Shown in pieces: positions 9,012 through 18,059 of a stretch of DNA of 64,000 nt (its first letter is position 1; each line of letters opens with the position of its first letter). Location of the stretch: assembly GCF_039544105.1 (NCBI RefSeq), contig NZ_BAABLA010000020.1; one strand, given 5' to 3'. The notes beneath the pieces were generated by a model, which did not search any database, was not told the origin of the DNA, and saw nothing but the letters and a program-made list of their open reading frames with translations. The stretch is from Haloechinothrix_A salitolerans. Lineage in GTDB: Bacteria > Actinomycetota > Actinomycetes > Mycobacteriales > Pseudonocardiaceae. The translations under genes and the position numbers were made by a program.

Positions 9012-10235
9012 CTAGACGCGGTCGAGAGTTTCCGTGCGGGAATCGTCGTTCGCTGCCGCCGAGTCGTCCGCGTCGATCGCGTCGCCGGACGACGCGGCAG
9101 GCGTCTCGGCGCCACGCCGAGCGGCTCGCCCACCGAACCATCCGCCGACTTGCGCTGCCACGCGGCGAAGCAGGGTTGTAGGCAGGAAGATGAGATCCGC
9201 CGAGATAATCGCGAGCGAGAAGAACGGCAGGCCGAGCAGGATCGCGATGCCGATGTGCTCCGCGATCAGGCACGCGAGCATGACGTTCTTGATCCCCCGG
9301 TGGAACAACGTGAACGGGAACGCGACCTGCACGATCACCGTGCCGTACGTCATCAGCAGGATGGGCAGGCCGTAGGCGGACACCAACTCGGACAGCGCGG
9401 GCCACGGCGTGAAGACGTCGACGTGCAGCGGAAAGTAAGCCGCCGTGCCGTCCTGCCAGCGGGTGCCCTGGATCTTGAACCAGCCCGCCGTCGCGTACAG
9501 CACGCACACCTGCACGATGATCACCAGCACCGCGCCGTTGTGCACCAGATTCGTCGTCATGCGAAGCACCGCGCGTGGCTCGCCACCGGTGAGGCGGTCC
9601 ACGAGCCACCACACGGCGTGCGCCACGAGCAGGCCCGCGAAGATCAACAACCAGCCGCCGCCAAGTACACCGAGCGCCCACGCTGTCACCGTCGCGAACG
9701 CCGACAGCGACCACAGCAGCACGCCGGTGACATCCCGGGGAGAGCCCCCGGCACGACGTCGGAGCAGCGCATCCAGCGAGAACCGCTCACCGCATCGGAC
9801 GAAAACCAGGTAGATCGCCATCAGGTGCAGGATGTTGTCGCCGCCGTCGCTGATGAAGCCGTTGCGGTTCTGCACTGACAACACGCCGACCATGAACAAT
9901 ACCGACGCCGTCCGCGTGCGCCAGCCGACCAGCAGCATGAGCGATGCCAGGATCGCGAAGATGTAGCACAGCTCGAACCACCACACGGTGTCCGACCACA
10001 GCAGCACGGTGAACGCACCGTTGTCCTCGATCCGCTTGGCGGCGAGGTCAGCGCTCAGCGGCCCCTCCGGTCCGTACAGCTCATGCCGGTTCGGCCACTC
10101 CCGCAGCAGGAACCCGAGCCAGGTGCCCGCGACGCCGATGCGCACCACCGCCGTCTGGTACGTGCCGAGCGCACTCCGGGTGATGCGCTCGTAACCCCTG
10201 ACCAGAGCGGCGTCCCAGCCTTGCTTCTCGCTCAT
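9012..10235 (-). CDS. HTTM-domain membrane protein
   Basis: 407 residues from the ATG at 10235, which overlaps the stop of the upstream DUF5819 gene (ATGA). That coupling decides the start over an in-frame upstream codon. Several hydrophobic helices are visible (LCYIFAILASLMLLVG, VLFMVGVLSV, LLWSLSAFATVTAWALGVLG). Conserved residues of the horizontally transferred transmembrane domain family, related to vitamin-K-dependent carboxylase membranes, include the NRNGFISDGGDN and GTRWQDGTAAYFPL regions. The C-terminal tail is hydrophilic and alanine/aspartate-rich. Actinobacterial HTTM proteins are usually paired with a DUF5819 protein, as here. Enzymatic role in bacteria is unproven. Confidence 0.85.
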   Translation of the reverse strand: MSEKQGWDAALVRGYERITRSALGTYQTAVVRIGVAGTWLGFLLREWPNRHELYGPEGPLSADLAAKRIEDNGAFTVLLWSDTVWWFELCYIFAILASLMLLVGWRTRTASVLFMVGVLSVQNRNGFISDGGDNILHLMAIYLVFVRCGERFSLDALLRRRAGGSPRDVTGVLLWSLSAFATVTAWALGVLGGGWLLIFAGLLVAHAVWWLVDRLTGGEPRAVLRMTTNLVHNGAVLVIIVQVCVLYATAGWFKIQGTRWQDGTAAYFPLHVDVFTPWPALSELVSAYGLPILLMTYGTVIVQVAFPFTLFHRGIKNVMLACLIAEHIGIAILLGLPFFSLAIISADLIFLPTTLLRRVAAQVGGWFGGRAARRGAETPAASSGDAIDADDSAAANDDSRTETLDRV

Positions 10236-10885
10236 CGCCTGCTGCCCTCGGGGTAGTCGTTCTCGCTGACCGGCCACCACGGCAGCACGGTGTAGGAGAC
10301 GTCGTCGGGCATGGACCGGTCACTCCACGCGGGCTCCGGTACGTAACGAGTCGCCGACCGGAGCTGCACCTGGGTCATCTCGCCGTCGATGTGATGGCTC
10401 ATCCGCATGAGCGCCACTCGCTTGAGGTACGCCTCGACGATGAGCCCGGTCATCGACGTCGCCTCGTGGTCGGCGTCGTGGGTGTCGGTGAACGTGCCCC
10501 AGCCCTTGCGAAGCTGGTTGCGGGTATGGCTGGGTAGCGGGTGTCCTCGGGTGCCCTCGACGTCGCTGGCGCTGAGGTCGATCCAGTCCGAGGTCACCGT
10601 GCCCGCGTCGGTCCTCACCCGCGCACGGGCATGCAGCGATCGATTGACGTGCAGCGGCTCGGGCGCGAACAACTTCCAGTTCTGCAGCAGCTCTGGCGCC
10701 ATGTAGTCGTAGATCTCGGTGGCGTACTTCTCGCTGACCACATTCGACGGCGCGACGTAGAAGAACACCATGCCCACGTGGATCACGACGGCGGTCGCGA
10801 TGACCCCCGCGACGGCTGCCACGACCGCGCGGGCGCGGCGCGACAGCCCGGCGTGCTCCCCTGTCGGCTCGGTCTCCGGCTCCAT
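10232..10885 (-). CDS. DUF5819-family membrane-anchored protein
   Basis: 217 residues. A single N-terminal transmembrane helix (about residues 20-45, VAAVAGVIATAVVIHVGMVF) is followed by a soluble domain with the family-typical NWKLFAPEP about residue 70. The residues after it (RARVRTDAGTVTSDWIDLS) resemble the beta-sheet core of DUF5819. It is the first gene of a two-gene unit with the HTTM protein, overlapping by four bases, so the two are probably made in fixed ratio and may form a membrane complex. Molecular function is unknown. Confidence 0.82.
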   Translation of the reverse strand: MEPETEPTGEHAGLSRRARAVVAAVAGVIATAVVIHVGMVFFYVAPSNVVSEKYATEIYDYMAPELLQNWKLFAPEPLHVNRSLHARARVRTDAGTVTSDWIDLSASDVEGTRGHPLPSHTRNQLRKGWGTFTDTHDADHEATSMTGLIVEAYLKRVALMRMSHHIDGEMTQVQLRSATRYVPEPAWSDRSMPDDVSYTVLPWWPVSENDYPEGSRR

Positions 10886-10968
10886 ACGCGCTTCTTTCGT
10901 CTCGCGCCCGGTCGTGGCGGGTCAATTCTGCCCGCCACGCCGAACGCCCTCGCGCCCACCCGGGTGGG

Positions 10969-11943
10969 TCAGTCCTCTGCGACGAAGGCGACCATGATCG
11001 ACATCGCCACCGGATCGGCATGATCGGTGTCGTAATGGCTCACCAGTTCGATGGTGTCGCCTCGGTTGACGCGGCCAAGGTCGTCCCCGCTACAGACACT
11101 CATCGACTCGATGTGCCCTCGATAGGACGGGTCGGTGCCGTAGCCCGCCTCGGACTCGCAGAGCGTCTCCCCCGTCGTCCGGTTGAACGCGGTGATCACC
11201 TCGCCGCCGTCGTGCAGGTGCCCGCCAGCGGCCTTCAGGGTGCCGTCGATGGTGGACGTCCACTCCCACGTCGTCGTCGACTTGCCCTCGGGCACCGGAT
11301 GGGTGGAGTCGCCGCAGTTGTTGGCGTCCAGCCAGACCGGCGTCGCCTCTGTCATGCCGCCGGCACGCGCGGACACGTGGGTCATCGTGACGTCGAAGTA
11401 CACCGTCTGCGCATCGGACTTCATGTTCATCAGCTCGACCAACGTCCAGGTCAGCGGCAGCCAGCCCAGCTTGACGCCGGTGCCTGGCGGCAGTTCGCCG
11501 CCAGTACGTTCGTTGCCGGACGCGAACAGCCGCCGCCCCGCGAGGCCGAGCAACTGGTCACCGCAGGTGACGTCGGTGCGGGCGCGGTCGAACAGCACCG
11601 CGTGGTGCAGCATCACACCGGTGTCGTAGTTGGCACGGGAGCCGTCGGCGTAGGTCAGGTCAGGCTGGATCGCGGTGATGTAGCAGTTCACGCACGGCGG
11701 CACGAGCGGCGCCATCAGCGTGGTGTGGGTGCCCATACCATGCTCACCGCCGCCGTCGCCGGAATGCGGTTTGGCGGTCAGCGGCCCGACCCGCACTGTC
11801 GTCGTGGTCGAACCGTCGGCGTTCCGCTCGGACGCGATGATCGTGGCGTCGGGGCTGCCTGGCGCGGCCGACGCGGCGCTCGGGACGGCGACGAGCGTAC
11901 CGAGCACCAGCAGCGCGACACCCATTCGTGCGAAGATCGACAT
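10969..11943 (-). CDS. Secreted PHM-like (copper type II monooxygenase fold) protein
   Basis: 324 residues from the ATG at 11943, chosen because GAGGAGGGA lies just upstream and MSIFARMGVALLVLGTLVAV then forms a signal peptide ending in ASAA. The body carries paired histidine motifs, MLHHAVLF and GGHLHDGG, as in the two copper domains of peptidylglycine-monooxygenase-like proteins. Cysteines in PCVNCY, VTCGD, NNCGD, ETLCE and SVCSGD could form disulphides. It stands upstream of, but not overlapping, the DUF5819/HTTM pair on the same strand (84 bases apart). A metal-binding extracellular enzyme is plausible; substrate unknown. Confidence 0.7.
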   Translation of the reverse strand: MSIFARMGVALLVLGTLVAVPSAASAAPGSPDATIIASERNADGSTTTTVRVGPLTAKPHSGDGGGEHGMGTHTTLMAPLVPPCVNCYITAIQPDLTYADGSRANYDTGVMLHHAVLFDRARTDVTCGDQLLGLAGRRLFASGNERTGGELPPGTGVKLGWLPLTWTLVELMNMKSDAQTVYFDVTMTHVSARAGGMTEATPVWLDANNCGDSTHPVPEGKSTTTWEWTSTIDGTLKAAGGHLHDGGEVITAFNRTTGETLCESEAGYGTDPSYRGHIESMSVCSGDDLGRVNRGDTIELVSHYDTDHADPVAMSIMVAFVAED

Positions 11944-12056
11944 AGGCACTCCCTCCTCGTCGTGATACCGGAAACTACTCAGCAACCCACCGCCGGTCCA
12001 GGCGTGACAACGTTTGGAGGGCGGAACCCGTCATCGGCGACAAAACTTGAGCGGCC

Positions 12057-12077
12057 ATACGTACCGCACCTACGTAT
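12057..12077. promoter_or_regulatory. Inverted repeat in the PucR divergent promoter region
   Basis: Arms ATACGTA and TACGTAT are separated by CCGCACC, in the 179 bases between the divergent secreted PHM-like gene and the PucR regulator. A dyad at this place is a candidate operator for the regulator. Confidence 0.45.
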
Positions 12078-12122
12078 TTGTCACGACGTGCGGAGGCCGC
12101 GTGATACGACACCGTGATCGCC

Positions 12123-13397
12123 ATGACCAATCTCGTCGCATCTCCTGACATCCCGGCGGCACGCACGGGCGCCGACAACGCCGTACGTGCCGGTGAACAC
12201 CTGCGCCGGATGCTGCCACGCGAGATGGTGCGAGGCTTCCGGCCACACGCACGCCGCCTGGCGCAGTCGATCATCTCTGGTGTCAGGCAGTCGGTGCCGG
12301 AGTACGCCGAGCCGCTCGAAGGGCCGTTCGCCGAGGTGCTGACCGCGGCGGCGCAGTCGGTGATCTTGCGTGGCATCGACGCGATCCTCGAGCCCAAGAC
12401 GTCGAGCGAGGACTGGACACCGCTGTTTCGCAGCATCGGCACGATCGAGTGCGGCCAGGGCCGTTCCCTGGACGCGCTGCGCGCCGCCTACCGGGTCGCC
12501 GCGTCGGTCACGACGCAGTACGTCACCAGGTACGCACGACACTACGGGGTGGCGACCGAGGTGCTGACGTCGTTACGCGCGATCATCGATGCCCAGTGCG
12601 AGCGGTTGTGCGGCCTCGCGGCCGAGGGGTACGCCAGTGCCGCGTCGGGGGCGTCCAGTCACGCCGCGCGCAGGCGGGAGCATGTGTTGCACCTGCTGCT
12701 CGCCGAACCGGTGCCGGACATCGCCGGGGCCACCGAGGAGGCCCGCGCGCTCGGCCAGCCGCTACCGGACACGCTGGTCGCCGTGGCGCTGCGTCGCCCC
12801 GACCGCGCCGAGCCGACCTACGACGACCTTGGTGAGTCGGTGCTCGCTGACCTGCACGGACCTCAGCCGTGCCTGCTGGTGCCCGCCGACGATCCGGTGC
12901 TCACCGAGCTGCCCCGGCACCTGCCCGGGTGGGGCGCGGCGATCGGCCCGGCCACGTCACTGACAGACATCCGATCGTCCCTGCACGTCGCACGCCGTGC
13001 ACTGGACCTCGCCGAACGCGGGCTGCTACCGGCCGAGCCCGTCATCGACTGCGGCGAGCACCGCACCACGCTCATGCTGTTCGCGGACGACCTGCTGATC
13101 GACAACCTCATCGAGCGGCGACTGGCCCCGCTCGCGACGCTCACCGAGCGGCAGCAGGAACGAATGCTGGTCACGTTGCAACACTGGCTGGCGGCGCGCG
13201 GGCACGCGGGCGAGATCGCGCAACGACTCGACGTCCATCCGCAAACCGTCCGCTATCGCGTGAACAAACTGCAGCAATTGTTTGGCGAACAATTGACCGA
13301 TCCACAATCCCGTTTCGAACTCGCGTTGGCGACCAAGGTGAGGTTGCTTCGCTCCGCCGCCCTTCCCACACGACCCGAGGAATTTGTCGCGAAGTAA
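12123..13397 (+). CDS. PucR/CdaR-family transcriptional regulator
   Basis: 424 residues from the ATG at 12123; a GTG at 12114 is in frame and possible. Residues to about 180 form an all-helical N-terminal domain (PREMVRGFRPHARRLAQSI, then GRSLDALRAAYRVAA) typical of actinobacterial PucR proteins. A GGDEF-like middle segment follows. The C-terminal helix-turn-helix reads GEIAQRLDVHPQTVRYRVNKLQQLFG, the canonical PucR DNA-binding end. Ligand unknown. Members often control catabolic or secreted functions nearby, so the divergent gene at 10969-11943 is a candidate target (inference). Confidence 0.88.
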   Translation: MTNLVASPDIPAARTGADNAVRAGEHLRRMLPREMVRGFRPHARRLAQSIISGVRQSVPEYAEPLEGPFAEVLTAAAQSVILRGIDAILEPKTSSEDWTPLFRSIGTIECGQGRSLDALRAAYRVAASVTTQYVTRYARHYGVATEVLTSLRAIIDAQCERLCGLAAEGYASAASGASSHAARRREHVLHLLLAEPVPDIAGATEEARALGQPLPDTLVAVALRRPDRAEPTYDDLGESVLADLHGPQPCLLVPADDPVLTELPRHLPGWGAAIGPATSLTDIRSSLHVARRALDLAERGLLPAEPVIDCGEHRTTLMLFADDLLIDNLIERRLAPLATLTERQQERMLVTLQHWLAARGHAGEIAQRLDVHPQTVRYRVNKLQQLFGEQLTDPQSRFELALATKVRLLRSAALPTRPEEFVAK

Positions 13398-13579
13398 CGA
13401 CCTCGCCATCGACGACTGTTGGGCAACACGAAAAACGACGCCCGGCAGGGTGGATGCGCGTCGCGGCGGCCCGCTCCAGTTGACCGCCCGAACCGGCCTG
13501 CTTACCGTCTGGCGAACGAACTCGTCCACCACAACGAGGCTAGAAATCCACCCACTGATGTCACAACGAGGTGGCAGCC

Positions 13580-14449
13580 ATGGCTCGCGAACAGCGATCC
13601 ACAGAAATTGCGCCGGACCCGGCTGACGACGTTGTCGCGGGTATCGCGACGTCCCCTGCCATAACCGCCCCGACCCGATCCGACGGCGGAATCACCTGGC
13701 GGGACATCACCGCCGCCACGGAGGCACAGGCGCGCGCGTCTAGCACGATCGAACGTCGACGGCAGCGGTTGCTCCGACTCTTGCTCACCGAGCAGCCCTC
13801 CTCGCGGCAGACGCTCGCCGACCTGGCGCACAGCGCCGACTGGGAGCTGCCGGACATGGTCGCGGTCATCGCCATCGAGTATCGCGAGGATCAGCACCGG
13901 TTCCCGGCAAGCGCACTCGGTCACGACGTCCTCGCTGACCTGGAAAGCGCGCGGCCGTGCCTTGTCGTCGCCGACCCCGCTCCGCACCTCGACGTGTTAC
14001 GCGCCGAGCTGCGGGGGCGTATCGCCGCTGTGGGCCCGCTTGTGCCGCTGACCGAGGCGCACCGGTCCTTCACCGTAGCCCGCCGCGCGCTGGACCTCGT
14101 GCGGCGCGGACTGCTGCCGGAGTGCGATGTCACCGACTGCGAGCAGCACCTGTCCACGTTGCTGCTGCATGCCGACGAGTTCCTACTGGACCAACTGATC
14201 GAACACGCACTGCGGCCACTCGCGGCGCTGACGGCGACGCGGCGGGACGAGCTGGCGGAGACACTGCTGGCTTACATGGCCAGCACCGGTGGCGTCACCG
14301 AGGTGGCCGAGCGGCTCGGCGTCCACCCGCAGACCGTTCGATACCGGTTGGACCAGGCACACGACCTGTTCGGCGCGCGGCTGGCCGACCCGGACGAGCG
14401 CCTCATGCTGGAACTCGCGCTGCGTGCCGACCGCGTCGTGCGCGCGTGA
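13580..14449 (+). CDS. Short PucR-family regulator, paralogue of the preceding gene
   Basis: 289 residues from ATG 13580, with CGAGG eight bases before it. It aligns by eye with the C-terminal two thirds of the preceding regulator: ERRRQRLLRLLLTEQP matches REHVLHLLLAEP, HRSFTVARRALDLVRRGLLPE matches RSSLHVARRALDLAERGLLPA, and the helix-turn-helix is VTEVAERLGVHPQTVRYRLDQAHDLFG. The N-terminal helical sensor domain is missing. The arrangement looks like a tandem duplication followed by loss of that domain. It could bind the same operators without the original signal input. Confidence 0.85.
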   Translation: MAREQRSTEIAPDPADDVVAGIATSPAITAPTRSDGGITWRDITAATEAQARASSTIERRRQRLLRLLLTEQPSSRQTLADLAHSADWELPDMVAVIAIEYREDQHRFPASALGHDVLADLESARPCLVVADPAPHLDVLRAELRGRIAAVGPLVPLTEAHRSFTVARRALDLVRRGLLPECDVTDCEQHLSTLLLHADEFLLDQLIEHALRPLAALTATRRDELAETLLAYMASTGGVTEVAERLGVHPQTVRYRLDQAHDLFGARLADPDERLMLELALRADRVVRA

Positions 14450-14474
14450 CCACACACGACGCGCCGCGCCGCCG

Positions 14475-15266
14475 CTAGTCGCCCGCGACGAAGCGGAGGC
14501 CCTTACCAGACTCCGCCGTCAACGTCAGCCGGTTCGCCTCGACCTCCATCCGTGGCGAGCTTTCCAGCACGGTGAGCACGGCCTGCTCGATGCGGTCGTG
14601 AGGCTGGCCGCACGCCTTGCGTGTCGTGACGATCCGGCTGAACTCGATCCGGCCGCCGTCGCGCTCGTACCGCGCGGTGAGCTGGTTGCAGCCCGCGTTG
14701 CCACGCACCTGGCCGTTCTCGTGGAACACCAGGTGCGCCCGCATGTCTCCGGCCGCGCTGGACGCGGTGGCGCCGTCGATGATCGTGTCGAGCTGCCAGC
14801 GGGTTCCCCGCAACGACTTGTCCGGCTCGGCGACCTGCCGCTCCAGTGTGATGGTGGTGTCCTCGCTGGTCAGCGTCAGGGTGTCGCCGTCTCGCTGCCA
14901 GCTAGGGCCGCTGGTGAAGAACCGTGCCAACCAGTCGTCCTGCCGCATCAGCGGCTTGGCACAGCCCATCTCGGTGCTTCTCAGATCCTCGACGACAAGC
15001 TCGCCCGCGGCAAGCCGCGCGTCACCGAAGAACGAGTTGCAGCCAGCGCTGAACCTCAGTTCCCCCTCGGCGAAAGACAGCCGGATTCTCGTGTCCTTGA
15101 CCAGCGGTCGTTGCTGCCCAGACTCGGTGACCTCGGTCGAAAGGAACTCCTGACCGACCGGCAGCCGCTCCGGCGGGTCGGCGGGCTCCGCGCCGCCCTG
15201 GTTCCCGCAGCCGCCGATCGCGGCGGCCACGGCGGCCAGCAACGTCATGCTCAGTAACGCCCTCAT
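14475..15266 (-). CDS. META-domain lipoprotein
   Basis: 263 residues from ATG 15266, chosen because the N-terminus is then a lipoprotein signal: MRALLSMTLLAAVAAAIGGC, with Cys 20 to be lipidated. Two META/HslJ-type domains follow, each with the hallmark glycine-cysteine-asparagine turn: LRFSAGCNSFFG at about residue 75 and VRGNAGCNQLTA at about 195. Conserved TRWQLD starts the second domain. Proteins of this type sit on the outside of the cytoplasmic membrane; a link to envelope stress or drug resistance (HslJ of E. coli) is known for relatives only. The stop lies 26 bases from the convergent PucR gene end. Confidence 0.85.
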   Translation of the reverse strand: MRALLSMTLLAAVAAAIGGCGNQGGAEPADPPERLPVGQEFLSTEVTESGQQRPLVKDTRIRLSFAEGELRFSAGCNSFFGDARLAAGELVVEDLRSTEMGCAKPLMRQDDWLARFFTSGPSWQRDGDTLTLTSEDTTITLERQVAEPDKSLRGTRWQLDTIIDGATASSAAGDMRAHLVFHENGQVRGNAGCNQLTARYERDGGRIEFSRIVTTRKACGQPHDRIEQAVLTVLESSPRMEVEANRLTLTAESGKGLRFVAGD

Positions 15267-15315
15267 GCTGCCAGGACGGAACGGCGACGCGCGGGGTTGC
15301 CTGCCACGGTCCGAC

Positions 15316-15888
15316 TCACCCTTTCTTGGCCGCCTTGGCGGCGCGCTTGAACTCGCGCACCTCGCGCAACGTGTCCTGGTCGACGACGTCGGCGATGGAC
15401 CGCCGCGCGCCGTCCTCGCCGTAGGCACCGGCCGCCTCCCGCCAACCGTCAGGGTTGACGTCGAGTTGCTTGCCGAGCAGCGCGAGGAAGATCCTCGCTT
15501 TCTGGTCGCCGTAGCCGGGCAACGCCTTGAGCCTGCGCAGCACGGTCTTGCCGTCCGGGTCGCCCTCGGTCCACAGCGCGGCGGCATCGCCGTCGTAGTG
15601 CTCGACGATGTACTGGCTCAGCGCCTGAATGCGCTTGGCCATCGAACCGGGGAAACGGTGCACGGCAGGCGTCCGCGCGCACAGCGCGGCGAACTCCTCA
15701 GGGTCGGCCTCGGCGATGGACCGTGCGTCGAACCGGCCCAACCGGTCCTCGATCTTCTTCGGACCGGTGAAGGCGACTTCCATGGCTACCTGCTGATCCA
15801 AAAGCATGCCTATGAGCAAGGCCAACGGGTCGCGAGACAGCAGCTCGTCCGCTTCGGGGTCTTGGGTCAAGGTCAGCGTGGGGCTCAT
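15316..15888 (-). CDS. HhH-GPD-type base-excision DNA repair protein
   Basis: 190 residues, the standard size of the small actinobacterial HhH-GPD family. Visible are the N-terminal helix LLIGMLLDQQVAMEVAF, the helix-hairpin-helix LKALPGYGDQKARIFLALLG at about residues 118-137, and a lysine-rich tail (FKRAAKAAKKG). There are no iron-sulphur cysteines. The family belongs to the endonuclease III/AlkA glycosylase superfamily, so flipping and excision of damaged bases is expected, but the damage recognised is not known. It lies upstream of and on the same strand as the META lipoprotein, 49 bases apart; a functional link is not evident. Confidence 0.85.
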   Translation of the reverse strand: MSPTLTLTQDPEADELLSRDPLALLIGMLLDQQVAMEVAFTGPKKIEDRLGRFDARSIAEADPEEFAALCARTPAVHRFPGSMAKRIQALSQYIVEHYDGDAAALWTEGDPDGKTVLRRLKALPGYGDQKARIFLALLGKQLDVNPDGWREAAGAYGEDGARRSIADVVDQDTLREVREFKRAAKAAKKG

Positions 15889-15957
15889 GCCTCGAGCATC
15901 TCACGATCGGCGTGGCCTGCCGCTCGCACGATGCGGTGGCGCGGTAGGTTCGGCGCC

Positions 15958-16977
15958 GTGCCAACACCCGTCGTGATCGTCACCGGCTTCCTCGGCTCCG
16001 GCAAGACAACGCTGCTCAACCACCTGCTGCACAACGACGACGGTGTCCGCATCGGCGTCATCGTCAACGACTTCGGCAGCGTCAACATCGACGCGATGCT
16101 GGTCGCGGGCCAGGTGGACGCCATGGTCTCGCTGGACAACGGCTGCCTGTGTTGCGCGGTCGACGCCAGCGGCATGGACGCGATGCTGACGAAGCTCACG
16201 CAGCCGGACAGCGACATCGATGTCGTCGTCATCGAGGCGAGCGGGCTGGCGGAGCCACGGGATCTGCTACGACTGGTACTGGCAAGCGAGGAGGCCGACA
16301 TCTCCCCTGGCGGGCTCGTCGAGGTCGTCGACGCGGCGGAGTTCGAAGCCACCCGCGCGGAGTTCCCCCAGCTCGACCAGCACCTCGCGGTGGCGGACCT
16401 TGTCGTGTTGAACAAGATCGACCGCGTCGATGACGCCGCGCGCGACCGGTTGATAGACACGGTCCGTGGGCTCAGCGACGGCGCGCCGGTGGTACCGACG
16501 GCACACGGCCGGATCGACCCTCGGCTGCTGTTCGACCCACCCGAGCATCCCCGCCCTGACGACGGCCAGCTCAGCTTCGACGAGCTGTTGCGCGAGGATC
16601 TCGGTACGGACTGCGCGGATCACCTGCACGCGGCGTTCGAAAGCGTGGAGTTCCGCACCGATGAGCCGCTCGATCCCCGACAGCTGATGGGGCTGCTGTC
16701 CGACCCGCCAGCGGGCGTGTACCGGGTGAAGGGCTGCGTGCACTTCGGCGTCCCAGGTCATGGTCAGAAGTTCTGGATCCATGTCGTTGGTGGTTTCATC
16801 CAGGTCAGCCGCGACGACTGGCGACGCGACGAGCAGCCGCGCACCGAACTCGTCGTCATCGGCGCATCGGTCGACGCGTCCGAGGTGCTGGCACGGCTCC
16901 GGGCCTGCGAGGTCGGCGGATCCTGCGCACTCGACGAGCAGAGCATGCTCGGCGTGCTCCGCTATGTGGACGCGTGA
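15958..16977 (+). CDS. CobW/COG0523-family GTPase, putative metallochaperone
   Basis: 339 residues from GTG 15958, which puts the first strand and Walker A directly at the N-terminus (VVIVTGFLGSGKTTLLNHLL). The metal-binding CxCC appears as NGCLCCAV about residue 64. The Walker B-like VVVIEASGLAEP at about 90 and the guanine motif NKID at about 152 complete the G domain. The C-terminal CobW_C domain is at about 235-330. COG0523 GTPases insert or deliver metals such as zinc, cobalt or iron to client enzymes. No zinc-regulated partner or Zur-like site was recognised nearby, so the metal is undetermined. The gene is divergent from the HhH-GPD gene with 69 bases between them. Confidence 0.9.
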   Translation: MPTPVVIVTGFLGSGKTTLLNHLLHNDDGVRIGVIVNDFGSVNIDAMLVAGQVDAMVSLDNGCLCCAVDASGMDAMLTKLTQPDSDIDVVVIEASGLAEPRDLLRLVLASEEADISPGGLVEVVDAAEFEATRAEFPQLDQHLAVADLVVLNKIDRVDDAARDRLIDTVRGLSDGAPVVPTAHGRIDPRLLFDPPEHPRPDDGQLSFDELLREDLGTDCADHLHAAFESVEFRTDEPLDPRQLMGLLSDPPAGVYRVKGCVHFGVPGHGQKFWIHVVGGFIQVSRDDWRRDEQPRTELVVIGASVDASEVLARLRACEVGGSCALDEQSMLGVLRYVDA

Positions 16978-16989
16978 GCGGTGCGGACG

Positions 16990-17250
16990 TCATGCCGCGG
17001 ACGGCAACCAGTCCGCCAGCAACCGCATGCCAGGCGGGGTCAGTTCGAGCAGTGACCACGGGCGGTCGCCCGTAACGCGAGCGCGGAGGTAGCCGCCATA
17101 CTGGAGGTCCGCCAGCGCGTCGACTATCCGCGCGGGCACCGGCGCGCCGTACCGCCGCAACTCGCCGGTCACGACGTCCATGCTGACGTCGCCGCGCGCG
17201 ACCTCACGCAATGCGAGAAACAGGTAATGATCGAACAACGGTTGGTTCAT
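16990..17250 (-). CDS. Small hypothetical protein, winged-helix-like
   Basis: 86 residues from ATG 17250 (MNQPLFDHYLFLALREVARG). The layout of helices and a basic strand pair (QYGGYLRARVTGDRPWSLLELTPPGMRLL) resembles a single winged-helix fold such as PadR or MarR wings, but no family was recognised. It converges on the CobW gene end, 12 bases apart. Codon use is normal for the region. Could be a small regulator; uncertain. Confidence 0.6.
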   Translation of the reverse strand: MNQPLFDHYLFLALREVARGDVSMDVVTGELRRYGAPVPARIVDALADLQYGGYLRARVTGDRPWSLLELTPPGMRLLADWLPSAA

Positions 17251-17434
17251 CACACACCACCTCGGGGAGCCTGTGACCAGCCTGAACGACGTCGGCGGCC
17301 CGCGAAGCCGGAGTTCTACGTATCCGCGCACGTAAGTAGCGACAGCTTGGGCGGCGTCACAGTCACGGCGAGCCGTCACCCACCGCCTGGTTACAGTGAG
17401 ACCGCCCGAAGCCCGGATCGCGTGAGGAGCACCT

Positions 17435-17926
17435 GTGACCGAGTCGTTCAGTACCGCCGATCTCGTTGACGAGCACGGCCCGTCGCTGCGGGTGTGCGAC
17501 ACCCAGTTCCGCCAATTCGGCAAGCTCACCGCGTTCACCGGTCGGGTGCGCACGGTTCAGTGCTACCAGGACAACGGCCTCGTCAAGCAACTGCTGAACA
17601 GCCATGGCGATGGCTGCGTGCTCGTCGTGGACGGCGGCGGCTCACTGCACACCGCGCTCACCGGTGACCTGATCGCCAAGGCGGCCGTGGACAACGGCTG
17701 GGCGGGGCTGGTGCTCAACGGCGCGGTGCGCGACAGCGCCACGCTCGCGACGCTGCCGATCGGCATCAAGGCGCTCGGCACGAACCCACGCAAGAGCGCG
17801 AAGGACGCCGAGGGCGTCGTCGACGAACCGGTCAGCTTCGGCGGGGTCACGTTCCACCCCGGCGACGTGCTCTATTCGGATGAGGACGGCGTTGTCCTGC
17901 TGCCTGGCACTGCTTCCTCCGAGTGA
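17435..17926 (+). CDS. rraA: RraA-family protein (4-hydroxy-4-methyl-2-oxoglutarate aldolase / RNase E regulator fold)
   Basis: 163 residues from a GTG with GAGGAGC upstream. Typical RraA motifs are present: STADLVDEH at the N-terminus, VDGGGSLHTALTGDLIAKAA in the middle and LNGAVRDSATL at about residue 95, where Arg-Asp bind substrate and metal. Bacterial members either inhibit RNase E or act as HMG/CHA aldolases and oxaloacetate decarboxylases; the Arg-Asp pair is kept, so aldolase activity is possible. It is monocistronic here. The annotation follows the family name and does not claim the RNase E role. Confidence 0.9.
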   Translation: MTESFSTADLVDEHGPSLRVCDTQFRQFGKLTAFTGRVRTVQCYQDNGLVKQLLNSHGDGCVLVVDGGGSLHTALTGDLIAKAAVDNGWAGLVLNGAVRDSATLATLPIGIKALGTNPRKSAKDAEGVVDEPVSFGGVTFHPGDVLYSDEDGVVLLPGTASSE

Positions 17927-18059
17927 TCACGTCAGCACGATTGGTTGATACGCAATTGTGAGGTGTAACACCACGCTTGGCTGCATGACATAACGGGTAG
18001 ACGGTATTTGTCAGCGGACCACCGGGGAAACAGCCGAGAAGGACGCGCGGAGAGCACCC

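Noticed and set aside
7744..9714. 656-codon minus-strand frame across the secreted protein gene
   Set aside because: It is antisense to the Gly/Asp/Thr repeat gene and to the HTTM gene's other frames; it has no ribosome site and an arginine/alanine-rich shadow composition.
15247..15957. Extended N-terminus of the CobW protein
   Set aside because: The open frame upstream overlaps the antisense HhH-GPD and META genes; the Walker A motif requires a start near 15958.
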